In this document: positions 46,798-58,956 of the stretch, piece after piece
Layout: each line of letters begins with the position of its first letter
Position numbering within the stretch: the stretch's first letter is position 1
Source of the DNA: Dreissena polymorpha
Taxonomy: Eukaryota; Mollusca; Bivalvia; Myida; Dreissenidae
Length of the DNA stretch: 64,000 bases
Assembly (NCBI RefSeq): GCF_020536995.1
Contig: NC_068358.1
Location: forward strand, 41,990,319-42,054,318
Direction: 5' to 3'
Translations under genes and position numbers: made by a program
The notes under the pieces: generated by a model
Database searches by the model: none
Told to the model about the DNA's origin: nothing
The model's input: the letters and a program-made list of their open reading frames with translations, nothing else

Positions 46798-47935
46798 GCG
46801 TCTCACATGCTCTGAGCCTTGTCTTACGAAATATCTTACGACAATATTAAGGAAGGACTGAATTTCGACTTAACAACACAAATAGCCACATATGATCAAA
46901 TGTTTCTTAAATAAAGGGCATGCAACAAAGACACGAAATGAACAGAATGTATGATTTGGCAGTACAGTGTTCTATATGCAAAGTATATGGTGTCTTTGTC
47001 TTTCAAAGTTGTCCAATATATTATTAATAAAATTAATTGCGCATCCGATGAGGCAATAAAAATTGTTATTGGATTGAAAGCAAATAAGATTGTTTGTGAT
47101 TTTCATTTTTCACATGAATGTTTTTCATGTCAATTTTATGTTGTATTTTTTACTGAAAAGAGAAAAATGGATTGTCGATTCATCATTTTACATAGCACAA
47201 TTATTGAGATTGAATAAAAAATATTATATTTTTGTAAACAGTTAATCTCTTGGACATGAATGCACATGTCTGATAAAAAAAACGTGACCCGCCTCAATGT
47301 CGACTGGGTTTGTTTTCCTGAAACTAGACGCATGTTTAAATGCATTATTTTTTATACATTTGATGAGATTAAAAGAGTATGCATCAAAATTATTTGTTTT
47401 GTTTGTTCAATCATGCTTTGCGCTGAAAATAAACTTATATCTTAAGACAGATTCCAATAATTGTTTTACTTTACATGTAGCACCGCTGTTTTGATTCTAA
47501 TAAGACATCAATGTGCGTCGCAAATATGCGTGACATTTACTGTGCGCCGTATCTTGACACTAAATGATGGGATGTCCCTGTATAAGGACAGCATGTTCGA
47601 TCTGGTAAAGGCATTATTTTAGTATATTGATAAAGAATTTTATTGCTTTAGTTCCGAAAGTAAAAGACCAAACAATTGATCGCAATAAGAGCCGTACCTA
47701 TGCGACAGGTGTTCTTTTAACGCAGTTAGAGCATCAACTTGCTTTTTTAAACGTTCCGATGTGAACACAACTAGAGTGCAATTAACAATTCACACTTAAA
47801 TTTGCTTATAACAAATGCAGAAATGCATCTTGCAATGCATAAACGATTTTGTTCTGGTTGCTGCGGCAACGCAATAAATCACAAAACTAAACTTATTATA
47901 TACACTGACAAAGCAGACCGTCAAATACAGCGAAG
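46798..47935. other. AT-rich intergenic DNA
   Basis: Several short frames on both strands lack any family signal or splice context. I see no gene. Confidence 0.4.
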
Positions 47936-47944
47936 AAGTACGGA

Positions 47945-48292
47945 ATCCTACGGAATCCGGATAGTGCCATTTATAATCTCGCCCTTCTTTCACCAAGTGC
48001 GACACACGACACACGAAGCGATACTCGATAGTTTGCGCGACAGTCGCGGCGACGCACGATATTTTGCGCGACAGTCGCGGCGACGCACGATATATTTAAA
48101 ACGATATTTTGGGCAACCTACAAAAAGGCGATATATCGTGTTAAATATATCGTGCGTTGCCGCGACTGTCGCGCAAAATATCGTGCGTCGCCGCGACTGT
48201 CGCGCAAACTATCGTGTATCGCTTCGTGTGTCGTGTGTCGCCCTTGATGAAAGAAGGGCGAGATTATAAATGGCCCTATCCGGGTTCCGTAA
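47945..48292. mobile_element. GC-rich hairpin MITE with repeated CGCGACTGTCGCGC core
   Basis: Ends TACGGAATCCGGATAGTGCC (left) and TACGGAACCCGGATAGGGCC (right, minus strand) are inverted. The arms continue through ATTTATAATCTCGCCCTTCT, CGACACACGACACACGAAGC and two CGCGACAGTCGCGGCGACGC units. Only a short AT-rich loop remains. Frames crossing it on both strands are mirror images, not genes. Confidence 0.8.
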
Positions 48293-48664
48293 AGAAGGGA
48301 AGTATAACAAAAATATGCTACAAGCAAAGGTTTATTAGACAAGAAGAAATTTAATACATTTCCCTCATAAAAAGCTTATAATCGAAATAATGGCCACGCC
48401 ATCATTATATGTCCTTTGTTCATACAGAGCTGATGGCACAGCTGATGACACATGCCCAGTAATCATGTCTTACGTGGTCTCTGAATGTCGCCATCCCTTC
48501 AGCAGGTAGGACTACCCCAAACATAAAAGGACATATTTTTAGTGGGGACCCTAAACTTTATTGTTCATTCCATGTTGTGTTCCATACGGTTAAATTACAA
48601 AACATGAGATCTTTGCTTTCGGTTGTGTTTGCGACAATCAATGACTATATACTATTATTTGAAC
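48293..48664. other. Intergenic DNA
   Basis: I see no gene or named repeat. Confidence 0.4.
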
Positions 48665-48892
48665 TTAACCAATTTATGCATAGCGTCTAGAAAAAATGCC
48701 TTGGCAAACAGCGTAGACCCAGATGAGACGCCGCATGATGCGGCGTCTCATCAGGGTCTGCACTGTTTGCTTAAAGGAATTTCTGTAAGAAATATTTTAA
48801 ATAAAAATAAAAATACTAGACATCTCTAATTTTGGAAATAAATTGATCCAATTTAGAATGCTGGGAGAGTCTACTAGGCATCAATGGGTTAA
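48665..48892 (-). mobile_element. TTAA-flanked hairpin MITE, copy 1
   Basis: TTAA at both ends; ends read TTAACCAATTTATGC and, inverted, TTAACCCATTGATGC. A strong hairpin GATGAGACGCCGCAT/ATGCGGCGTCTCATC lies near the left end. Copy 2 is at 52275-52505 in the opposite orientation. A TTAA target suggests a piggyBac-type transposase in trans. Confidence 0.8.
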
Positions 48893-48943
48893 ATATCATA
48901 ATTTAGTGTCTTGTATATGAAGAGATTTGGAAGATTTCTGTAA

Positions 48944-50782
48944 TTGACATGACGCCTTATCTATGATCGCTCCTCCCACTAGAATTGATCCACCAATCAG
49001 CGATCGATTAATCGGGCGCACTCGTTAGCAACGACCTGTCCGCCATTTTCTAGACAAGCTACATGTTTAGGTTCACTTTTATTCCAACGAGTTTCTTTTG
49101 TTTTCCTCTTTAAAAAAACGATTAAAAATGGTTAAACGGTGTCAATGGGGATTATGTTACTCGGACAATCGATATCCTGAAAGATTAGTTGGTGACATTT
49201 AATTTATATCGTTTCCAAAGCCGAAAAGGGATCTTGAGAAGTGTAAGAGATGTATAAATACATGCGGTCGTCACCACGAACAACTGAACGTCAACACTGT
49301 CAAAGACAATTATAATATAATTTTATCGGATATACTAGCAGATTTAAATAGTTTATGTTATCGATCTGATTATCACATAATATTTCACTTAAAAAAAAGT
49401 TTTATCAGTTACTAGGTCAGAAGCGAGGTTCATCTGCATTACTTAAAGAGAAATAAAACCCAGCATGAAGCCTAATTCATGTTGTGTTTTATTACTCTGA
49501 TAGTGATGCACTTAATTGACATCATACATGTTATTTGAAGATGACATGTGATATATTATCTTATTAACGGTATCTACACCTTTGCACTCACGTGGTGTCA
49601 CCAATAAACGCTTTTAATCCACACTAGGAGCTCGAATGCATAGATCTCATTTTTTAAACGAGTTTCGTTTATTTTGTTCGGATTAAAAAACGGAAATGAA
49701 ATATGTCAAAAACGGTGTAAAAAGGGTTAATGCAACTCTGACATTTGGTATCCAGAAAGATAAGTTAGATTAATTAAATTTATACCATTTCCAACGCGGC
49801 AATGCGGTCTTGACAAGAGCGAGTGGAATATTAAAAGAATTACCGAGATCCCCTTTATAGAACATATATTTATTTCGCAAACTTGAAATGTCATATAAGC
49901 AATAACTAAGCATTATTAAGTATGTATTATGTCACGTGTGCATGTAAAATAATTGAGAATTTTGGTACCCAATTCGTGTAACTTTACGAAATTCCCGTTA
50001 AAAATCGCGTTTCTGTGTGTGTCAGAAACAAGTGAAAACCATTTTGTTATTATTTTAATAAAAACGTATCGATAAATGCTTTTGTAAAAGAGTTATTATT
50101 ACTGATATTAGTTAACCAATAAATGCGGTAACTTCGGGGAAGTCGGTACCTGCGCGAGCGTCTGATATTGGTAGCCTTATTAATTTATAATAGCCTGACC
50201 TTATTCCATTTCGTACAACGCTAATTTTATATCAGACAATGTCCAAACTTACTGTGTTGTTTTTGCGCTTAAAATTATAGTGATTGATAAATGTCCCATA
50301 CAGTAAGCAATGTTTAATATGATTAATATCACTTTTATACGCAATAACATGTGGGATTGAGGTACCCACCCGGCGTCAGAAATTTCAGTAATAATTTTGT
50401 TAATAACACGGGTAAATACCGGTGAAGTGTTAATTTATTGCAAATACCACCATTACACGTAATAACGGGTTCGATTTCGGTAAGCGCGCAAGCGTTTGAG
50501 AGCGTGTTTAATGTACCGATTTACCCGTTATAAATAGCTGATGTTCTCTTTAATCGTATACTTTTGCATTTGCAGAATAACTAAATGGCATCAACCCCTT
50601 TACAAGTGTAATATGGTGTTAAACAAGTCCATAAAAGTATTCGGAATATCGCGTAAATCTATATGCAGTCTATAGGCAAAGAAGCCATTTTGGTGTTAGC
50701 TTGTCTAGGTTTTCTTCCCGCTGAGCCACGTGATTAAGTGGGCGGAGCGATCACTGATAAGGCGTCATGTCAATTGAACATC
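48944..50782 (+). mobile_element. 1.84 kb DNA transposon remnant with a THAP zinc finger (P-element-like)
   Basis: The left end TTGACATGACGCCTTATC is mirrored near the right end (GATAAGGCGTCATGTCAA, 50757-50774), followed by GATCGCTCC(T/G)CCCAC in both. TTCTGTAA occurs at 48936-48943 and 50783-50790, a candidate 8 bp target duplication, as for P elements. Inside lie two degraded copies of a THAP-domain exon. No catalytic transposase domain is recognisable. The right inverted end is about ten bases inside the proposed border, so exact limits are tentative. Confidence 0.55.
49128..49316 (+). pseudogene. THAP-type zinc-finger fragment
   Basis: The frame from ATG 49128 reads MVKRCQWGLCYSDNRYPERL, then FISFPKPKRDLEKCKRC and CGRHHEQLNVNTVK. 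The C-x4-C pair, the SFPKPK block and the CGR block are those of invertebrate THAP (C2CH) DNA-binding domains, which P-type transposases also carry. One in-frame TAA follows GDI, and the final CxxH part is missing, so it is dead. A second, more decayed copy lies at about 49655-49840 (CGAGTTTCGTTTATTTTGTT to TTCCAACGCGGCAATGCGG). Confidence 0.65.
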
Positions 50783-51448
50783 TTCTGTAAATTTGGGAAT
50801 TGAAAGACGCTCCGATAGATGTTTGGATAAAATAAACAACATGAATTTATATAATCAACTATATGTTTAAATGCCAAAGTAACACTGTTTACACTCGCCA
50901 CATATTCCAAAAATAATAACATTAGCATTACGTGTAATTTGAAAATAACGTCTCTTAAATAACAAAAAATGTTTTTGTTTAATATATCTAGACTCAGTTA
51001 AGTAATTGATGCTGTTATTTGGTGCATTTCATTTTGGGGTTTTAAGTGTTAAAACACGTTTCGTGGTCACACCCTCGAATCCGTCTGGGAAATTTGAGCA
51101 TTGTTGACTTTGCGAATGAAAGATGTCCAACGGCAACCTTCAAACATCAACTATGAATATACTTGTTTATTTTTGTTACAACTGATTTATATGTACCGAA
51201 ATAAGTTAAATGATTACGGTAGTATCATATTTCTCGCATCATTGCAAGCTCGTTCAGTACAAAAAAATACCTGTATTAATGAATTACAACTTATTTCGAG
51301 AAAATGCAAACAAAGCAGAAAACGGTCCATTGTTTTAATAACATAAATCTTATGTTCCCCATATTGATTCCAGTAGGACAACTGAGAGCACAAACATACA
51401 TGATAATAAATGTTTCATCAAATATGTATCAACTGCGAACGTAAAACA
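50783..51448. other. Intergenic DNA
   Basis: I see no gene. It lies downstream of the 510 aa coiled-coil gene. Confidence 0.4.
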
Positions 51449-51454
51449 TTTATT
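51449..51454 (-). terminator. Candidate poly(A) signal of the 510 aa coiled-coil gene
   Basis: AATAAA on the minus strand, 60 bases after the stop codon. Confidence 0.5.
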
Positions 51455-51513
51455 CAGGGCGCCTGTTTCATTGACCGTTCTTAGAATCCTGACCACGTAG
51501 GTGAGGCTGCCGC

Positions 51514-53095
51514 TTATCCGCTGGGCGGCGTGGTCGTCTGAATATTCTGCAGGTTCGCCTGTATGCTCGTTAGCGCGCGCTTGAAGTCCTGCATCTGCTG
51601 TTGCGTCATGGACGCGTTGGTGGCGAGCACGGTAGTGATGATGTTGTTCATGGTGGTCAGCTCGCTGATTGGAATGGCGTTCTTCAGCGCCACCATGCCG
51701 CTCTTAATGGCCGCAATTTCCGTCTGCTGCTGACCAAGGTCGCCGGAGATCTTTGAAATGTTCGCCTGCAGAGCGGCCGACTGCAATTGATAATATATAA
51801 TACATGGGCATATCAGCATATCGTTGAGCATTTCCTTCGGAACCTGGTAATGTTACTGTGTTTTTTCTTGCAAAGCGGAAAATAATTGTACGTCGTGATT
51901 AAAAGATGTTTGATGCAAAAGTATATCTCAAAATATTTTCTACAAAACTTTTGTAAATTTGTGTTCTTATTATAGCCATAACACTTAACATACGTTCATG
52001 ACAAATATTAAAAAAGTCGGTACATAAGTATTAGTATCTCAATATTTTTTAATTTTGCATTATATGAGACACAACACATATGATTACATGTAAGTGACAT
52101 TGTCGGCAGTGTTCTGTATACCTGAGTCTTAAGATTGCCCAGAGCCACAGTGTCCCTAGAGAACTGACCGAACAGGTTCATAACAGTGGTCTGTACGGAC
52201 TTTGCCTGCGTCTGAATGGTGGAGACGTTCTGCTGCAGGGCGCTCATGTCGGCTGCAAGAATTATCAGACGACGTTAACCCATTCATGCCAAGTGGACTC
52301 TCACATTCTTCTAAATTGGATCAATTCATTTCCAAAATTAGGGATGTCTAGTATATTTATTTCTATATTTAGAATATTTCTTACAGAAAATCCTTTAAGC
52401 AAACAGCGTAGACCCTGATGAGACGCCGCATTATGCGGCGTCTCATCTGGGTCTACGCTGTTTGCCAAGTCCTTTTTTTCTAGACGCTTGTCATGAATGG
52501 GTTAAAATAATACTGAATAAACCATATTCAACTCCTTCAGCTCCCTTATTCAAAGAACTTGGTTGGTTGACATTTAATAATAGATGTACTTTCCTAATTG
52601 GATCTATTGTTAATAAGTTTGTAATAGGCGCAATGCCCTCTTATTTGACTAATGTTATTCATATCTCAAATAACAATGTGTACGCTCTTAGATCCACCAC
52701 ACACACTAATATATCATCTATTACGTTTAGAACAAATTGTGGAAAACGAGCGTTTTCGTTTCTTGCACGAACCGTATGGAATTTCATTCCAATAAGCAAC
52801 CGACTAGTGTCATCGAATATCACATATACAATAAAATTTAAAGAGTACCTACAAACAAATCATTGATATACTTTATGTAAATACTTTGTTGTGATGTGTC
52901 TGATGTGATTTATTTTAAAAGATTGATTTTTGTATCATATTTTGCATATTTGTATTATCCCTTGTAAGTTCGTATGCATGTTCCAAAATATATAATTGTG
53001 TTATGTTACTGAAGACCACATTGTAAAAAAAAAATTATATCTTGATGTAAATTCTTCGTGAAATAAAGTTATTATTATTATTATTATTATTATTA

Positions 53096-53160
<65 letters not shown>

Positions 53161-55263
53161 GACACATATTGTGGCTGTCTTAAACAAGCCCAACAGGACG
53201 ACACTTTCCGCTTGTCTGCATTGACAGGTTTGATCTTCGTAATAGTGCTATGGGGTTTAACTGTATTCTGGTATTTTTAGATTCGATGCGAGTTTCAGAA
53301 ACAATCCTTATGGTTAAAGTACACCAGGAACATAACGCGCTATTGGCTTTAGGGTTAAATTTACTTTTTAAAATATATAATAATATACATATATGCCTAT
53401 AAATTTAAAAGCTTACTTGTTGGTTTTTGTTTGTCATAACACAAACTGTGGAAGATTTCAATTTAAAAAGTTCTCTGCAAGGCGGTCTTAGTAAATAAAT
53501 ATAAATGTTGTCATGTTTCAAAAACAACCAAAGCCCTACCGTTGATGCTGCTGATTTTTGCGTTCGTCTGCTGCCTGTACAGCGCGAGCGAGTCGTGATT
53601 GAGCTTGATGTCTTTCTCGGCATTGCGCAGCCGCGACTCATCGAGCTGCAGGTTCCCGTTTATTTTATTGATATCTGAGCTGTGATTGGCCACCTCGGAC
53701 GCCAGGGCACCAGCCTTGAGATTTAATGAGCTGATCTGGCTCTGCTGATTTTGGTCGTACTTCTGCACATCGCTGGCTACCTGTTGTGATGGAGTTGTTA
53801 TGTTTGTCTCCATGAGAACGGTATGAACACAAGACAAATCACATATCTTTAACAATAATCCATAGTATACTTCTTTTATTTTATACTTTGCATTTATCGA
53901 GTAGTTATGTAGCGTATCACAACTATCACAAGCATAAAGGATCGACATATTTCAGAGAAAATAACCGTCATAAAATTAATAACACGGCCTGGATTTGTGG
54001 CATCGGTCTCGTTGCTTAAGAACATGAAACCGTAGATGAAATATACAAAACAAAATAATTATACGGCATCAGTTTCGCTGAAAAAAGGTGACCCCTCTTA
54101 ACAAACCTGTTGTATTTGTGCCTGTAATTTGGCGACGTCCGCGGCGGTGGCACCGGAAGTGGACTGACCGGAAGTCGTGTTGAGTTGCGCAAGGAGGCCG
54201 GCAAGCGCCGTCACCTGTTGGGTGAGGCGGCCAATGTCGCCTGACTGCTGCTGGATCTGCGCCTCGATGCTCTGGTGGACCTGCAACAGCGGCGGATCCA
54301 CCGTGCATTCGTATTATATCTACCGCACAGTGCATTGATGTACCAATTAATGTATTTCACATAAATGGTATTAACGTTAACCGACAGGAATCTCGTTAAG
54401 CATAATTTCTTTAAAGTGATGCTGCATACATTTAGCTTCTTTATCATTCTTTATTGTTGTAATGGTTTGACTTACTTTTTGTGTAGTATTATGTTTATTT
54501 TAAATGAACAAAAGCGAGAATACAACGATTTTAGACAACTTACTTTCAGTTCTTGCTGCTCATTGCCTTGGATGGAAGTGCTTATGTTGAACACACGGTT
54601 GTTGAAGTCAATGATTGCCAGCGCCATGTCGTTGCGCACATTCTGAATTGCCTGCTGAAGATCTATCGCGGAGACGCCACCGGAAGTGACAGGTCCGGTC
54701 GTAATCGCGAGTGCAGGGGCGGCTGTCGAGAGCGGGCGACTGCTACTGAGCGAGTTGAAGGCTTGAACTAGATTTTTTACCTCATTCTGGAGGTCCGCGA
54801 TTTTTGTGAGGTACCCAGACTGTCGGGTCTGTAACTGACTAATCATCGTCTGCACCGCGGCATTCTGCGAGGTCTGCTGCTGCCGTGCCTGGTCGAGTTG
54901 TTGGCGTAACGTATTCAACGTCTGCTGTACGTTTCCGTTAGCGTTGTTGCAGTTTGCCGCCGGAACGTTAACGTTCAGTCCGCAGTTTGTTTGTTGATTT
55001 GTAGTAACTGTCGGCGATGTTGGTACTGTCGGCGCTGTTGGCACTGTCGGTGCTGTCGGTTTTGTCGGCGGATTGTTCGGCTTAGTTATAACCGGTTTCT
55101 TCGTTGCTGGTGGAAGAGTCGGTGACAGTGTTTGTGTCTGCACCGGCGTCGGAGCTCCAACGTTTGCGTTAAATGGCAGCGGTGGCAGTGGTATGAACCC
55201 TGTCGGAATGTTACCGGCACTCACTGCCCAAGCCATACAACTAAATAATATTATTTTATTCAT
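51514..55263 (-). CDS. Secreted P/T-linker coiled-coil protein, 5 exons, 510 aa (unknown family)
   Basis: Exons, 5' to 3': 55263-54544, 54280-54107, 53780-53540, 52252-52122, 51780-51514. Introns are GT-AG, phases 0, 0, 1, 0. Residues 1-16 are a signal peptide (MNKIILFSCMAWAVSA). A proline/threonine linker at 35-90 holds PTAPTVPTAPTVPTSPTV-type repeats. The only mature cysteines are C94 and C105 (C-x10-C). From 112 to the end the chain is Q/N/A/S-rich heptad-like helix, broken by an S/A/P/T hinge at 171-198, with LQQAIQNVRNDMA, LQQNVSTIQTQAKSVQTTVM and SMTQQQMQDFKRAL as examples; it ends TTTPPSG. No known domain or enzyme motif is seen. Intron 3 hosts a MITE and an antisense LINE end. It likely belongs with the gene at 33887-40643; a fibrous, matrix or byssus role is only a guess. 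Confidence 0.82.
52275..52505 (+). mobile_element. TTAA-flanked hairpin MITE, copy 2
   Basis: TTAA at both ends; TTAACCCATTCATGCC and its inverse GGCATGAATGGGTTAA-like right end; hairpin GATGAGACGCCGCAT/ATGCGGCGTCTCATC. It starts 23 bases from the exon 4 acceptor of the coiled-coil gene. Confidence 0.85.
52506..53159 (+). pseudogene. 5'-truncated LINE 3' end with (TTA)n tail
   Basis: The frame (52503-52866) reads KIILNKPYSTPSAPLFKEL, GWLTFNNRCTFLIGSIVN, then GAMPSYLTNV, FLARTVWNFIPI and KFKEYLQTNH, the C-terminal end of the ORF2 protein of CR1/Jockey-type non-LTR retrotransposons. About 200 bases of 3' UTR follow, ending GTGAAATAAAG and a (TTA)n tail at 53067-53159. It is antisense in intron 3 of the coiled-coil gene and abuts the MITE at 52275-52505. 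It may belong to the same LINE family as 5585-5892. Confidence 0.75.
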
Positions 55264-55297
55264 CGTTATTTTACTGTGTATGTTAATCTCTAAGGAA

Positions 55298-55307
55298 TAT
55301 ATTATAA
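55298..55307 (-). promoter_or_regulatory. TATA-like box of the 510 aa coiled-coil gene
   Basis: TATAATATAT on the minus strand, about 35 bases before the ATG. It is plausible by position but weak in AT-rich DNA. Confidence 0.3.
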
Positions 55308-55931
55308 GTCTATTTCACAACAGTAGAAATATAATATTATGCTTCAGTCTCAAACAATTTTGAGCCGTGTGCACCAATTCAGTTTTGAATCCAACAGGAA
55401 TATGGCGTTAATGATTTCCAGTAGTTCTTTATCAATAAACGATGTTTAACGGTTGTTTCAACTCCCGTTATCAGGACAACGGCGACCAACAAGGTGCGCC
55501 GAGCATCAGTTGGCTACATTTTATCACAAGTTGATTATACAAGGACTTCTGGTTTGGACGCGCGACTCCGATATTTGTACAAACAAGGGTGGGCAAATGT
55601 CATTAGGGGTAAACACGTAATTCACTTTTTACGAAGAAGCACGCTGGGAAAGTTAGTTGTCGTCTAAGCGGAAACCGGAAGATGCAGATTTTCAGATCGA
55701 AGTTGGAAGCATGTTTTAGTCTTTGTCTTAACCTTGCGTCTAGAGTGCGCCAATGAAAATTGTTATACATGTGATAAGCGCATGTCATTCGAAGTTTAGT
55801 CATTATAATTTATTGCCATTTTTCGCAAACTTTTCGCCTTTTAATGATATTCTAAAAATGCATCTGTTCGATCCGTAAGAGGACGAATGAATGATCCTAT
55901 TATTCGATATACAAAGACTGATGCACGGATG
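55308..55931. other. Upstream region of the 510 aa coiled-coil gene
   Basis: I see no further gene or repeat. Confidence 0.4.
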
Positions 55932-56519
55932 CAGGCTTTTTCCGCCCTATGCCACGGGTCCGAAATTCGGCCCCATTCCCAATGCAAATCTGGAATCTGG
56001 TTGTTTTTTTCCCAATTGAAAAAAAAATTCCCAATTCCACAAAAAAAAAAAATAATATTTTTTTTACCTTAAGATATATAAGTTAACCTGATCCAGTGTA
56101 AAAAAAAATAAAAGTGTTGCATAATTAAATTATCTGTTGCATTGAATTTGTTTTAAAAACTGTAAAATATGTTAATGATTATTTAAGAATTTCCTTATTT
56201 TCCTCAAAATCCGGCGCTTCGCACGATTTTTTTCACCTCAAAAAAGGCCAGGCCTTTTCCCCAAATTCAGATTAAAAAACCTGCACTTATCTCACATGTT
56301 CATAATACTTTGTAAAATTTTAATAATAAGTTATCAAAATAGTCGTTATTTACCAGTTAACGGCTTCTTTGAAATATAAGAAACACTATTTACATGCGAT
56401 ACATTTCCCAATTGAGCCAATTTTGCGAATATTTTTTTTCCCAAAATGGGAGTTTTCACGACGCGAAATTCCCAAAATTCCAGTGTGGCGTATTCCCAAA
56501 ATGGAGCGGAAAAAGCCTG
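55932..56519. mobile_element. ~590 bp element with CAGGCTTTTTCCGC inverted ends
   Basis: CAGGCTTTTTCCGC at 55932 is mirrored by GCGGAAAAAGCCTG at 56506-56519. The interior repeats TTCCCAA / AATTCCCAAAAT motifs on both sides. It is non-coding. Confidence 0.65.
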
Positions 56520-56944
56520 GGATGACTTAATGCTACTTCAAACACATATAGACATGTGCTTTCTATACCCATAACATGAAGAAAGTAAATAACATGATGC
56601 TTATTTGATAAACTGCTAACAACCGTAATTTTCAGTAATGTTTGCACTTTTTCTTCAAAAGTGAGGGACGTTTTAATTGCGTACACATATACAAAAACAT
56701 CGTTCCACAGCTTACGCCTAAGAGACATCTCAAAAGTGTAATTTTAAAATAGGAATTGTTAGCAAGAGACAAAACTAAGTGTATTGCATGCTGGTTTCAT
56801 CGTTTGTATGGCATACTGTTTAGATTGCAACATGCCATCATCATATTGATATTCGTCCAAGCTTTTGTGTGAAAAAACAACAACAACACACAAACACGCT
56901 ATGATTTGTCCTCAGGGTAATACATTTCTTCTTAAATGAGTCTT
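56520..56944. other. AT-rich intergenic DNA
   Basis: I see no gene. Confidence 0.4.
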
Positions 56945-57189
56945 GTTCTGAGAAAACTGGGCATAACGCATGTGCGTAAAGTGTCGTCCCAGATTAGCCT
57001 GTGCACTCCGCAAATGCTAATCGGACGACACTTTCTGCTTTAATGGTATTTTTTATTTAAAGGAAGTCCCTTTTTACCAAAAAACTAGTTTAAGCGGAAA
57101 GTGTCGTTCCTGATTAGCCTGTGTGGACTGCACAGGCTAATCTGGGACGACACTTTACGCACATGCATTATGCCCAGTTTTCTCAGAAC
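56945..57189. mobile_element. Foldback MITE (GTTCTGAGAAAAC family), copy 3
   Basis: Same structure as 32235-32481 and 46551-46797. The pentamer GAGTC stands just left of the ends and GACTC just right, so the flanks themselves are partly inverted. Confidence 0.85.
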
Positions 57190-58204
57190 GCGACTCATTT
57201 ATTGCGTTATCGACGCTTCCTTATTCTTTATAAAATTTAACCGAGCATCATTTCTGGATACAAATTCCGCACTAAACCACCGAATGTTTTCATCCTTGAT
57301 ATTTCAAGTAAACATTCAATAAAAAACATGTCTAGTGCGAGCAAACATCAGCATTATTTCACATAACAACGCACTTGAAACATCAATTTATCATGGGCTA
57401 CTTCACTGCAACCGCGCCGTCAGCAAGCCTGTGAATTGTGCATCAAACCGGGTACCCACAGGTGTTGTAAGCGGCATAATGAATCCTTTACACTGAAACG
57501 CTCGGTGAAAGTCTTTTAAGGCAATTATTTTTAACGAGATAATAGTTTTCGCCTTAAATGTCAGCTATTCGTATTTGGTATATCCTTATAGAACTTCTGT
57601 TTGAAAGAAATCGAAAGACAGTTTTTTTCTTGAAATTCTTTTCAATAAAGTATTACATAAATAGGCTATTCTAGTTTATTCCTTTTATCTTATATTACTT
57701 ACTTTATATTTAAATGGTTGAATATGGTTCTCACATACGATTTTACAAGACCGGTCTGGCAAACATACAATCGCGTATAATTTCGCTTCAAAATATTGTT
57801 ATTAATCTCGCAAAGCTTTTTCAGCTAAATTTTGTCCATTGGCCTGTTGTCAATTGGCTTGCCAATCGACTTAATAACCACAAATTAAAAAGACAGTCCG
57901 ACTGGTTAAGTGTAAAAAATGCGGTAAAATGCCCGGATGTAGTAGGATATTGGCAGACGAATTAGATAAGATAATGTTATTAACGTTTAATTTCCTAATT
58001 CTTACGATTTTTCAATTCGAATTTTTTTATTGAAGTTTTTCTATTGAATTTTTTTTCTAGCACCATTTTTAGTGTATTTTTTAAGACCATTGTTAGTGAC
58101 AAAAAGTTCTTATAACATAAAACAAATCTCGTCCGTTAAACATTCGTCTATTCTTGTCAAAAGCTTTTAACGTTTACCCAGAGGTGGGTAATCACATGAT
58201 AGTC
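57190..58204. other. AT-rich intergenic DNA
   Basis: I see no gene or named repeat. Confidence 0.4.
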
Positions 58205-58585
58205 ATCTTGGCGTCGTCAATGCCGAGGCAGGTTTTTCACCGTTTTATACTATTTATTACTTGTATTAATTTTACAAATGCCGCTCACTTTCCAGCCATA
58301 TCAGCAAGAAAGTTACTAGCGTTTATTTTGTATTCATATTCGCTCTATATCTCGACGTTACTCTGCGAAATTTCTTAGCGGGATGACCTTATTACAGCAA
58401 AGTTTCACTTAGAAAATTTGCGGGGATTCAAGTCGAGATATACAGCGTAATTTAATACGAAATAAACACGTATCCCATTTTTATTGATATGGCTGGAAAT
58501 TGAGCGTCATTCAAATATTAAACAAAAGCAATAAAGGATATTAAACGTCGAAAAATAACTGTCTTGGCATGGACGTTGCCTTCAC
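58205..58585. mobile_element. Imperfect foldback element
   Basis: Left-arm blocks GTCGTCAATGCCGAGGCAGG, GCCGCTCACTTTCCAGCCAT and ATATCTCGAC are met in reverse as GTCGAGATAT, ATGGCTGGAAATTGAGCGTC and CTTGGCATGGACG. The arms are about 150 bp and diverged. Confidence 0.6.
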
Positions 58586-58606
58586 GTTATTACCCCTTCT
58601 GTTATT

Positions 58607-58956
58607 GGCGTCGCACTGAAGTGCGGCGACTTGTATGTAATTCGTTTTTTTTTCGCTTATGGGAGGAGAAGTTATTTTACGGATCAATGTATATATTTTT
58701 GTTGTCAGAATATCTTGCATAGTGGTGATTTTTTGTGTAAATTAGTGTAAATAAGTACTGCATTTGTGCCTATTACATTAACTACAACATTTATTGCCAA
58801 TAATGCAAAGTTAATTATTTTAATTAATAACTGATCACAGGGACTGGGCAATAATAAAAGATCACAGGGACTGGGAAAATACGCGAACCGGTGAAACTTT
58901 CTGGTTTTGTATAAAATCAAAACATAATCAAAATATATTTATTTTGTGGTTTTTCT
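58607..58956 (-). repeat. Inverted duplication, right segment B'
   Basis: Reverse complement of 44573-44945, with a small internal duplication of GATCACAGGGACTGGG. Confidence 0.8.

Noticed and set aside
47802-48354. Overlapping open frames on both strands with SLRDSRGDARYFARQSR repeats
   Set aside because: They mirror each other because they cross the arms of a hairpin MITE.
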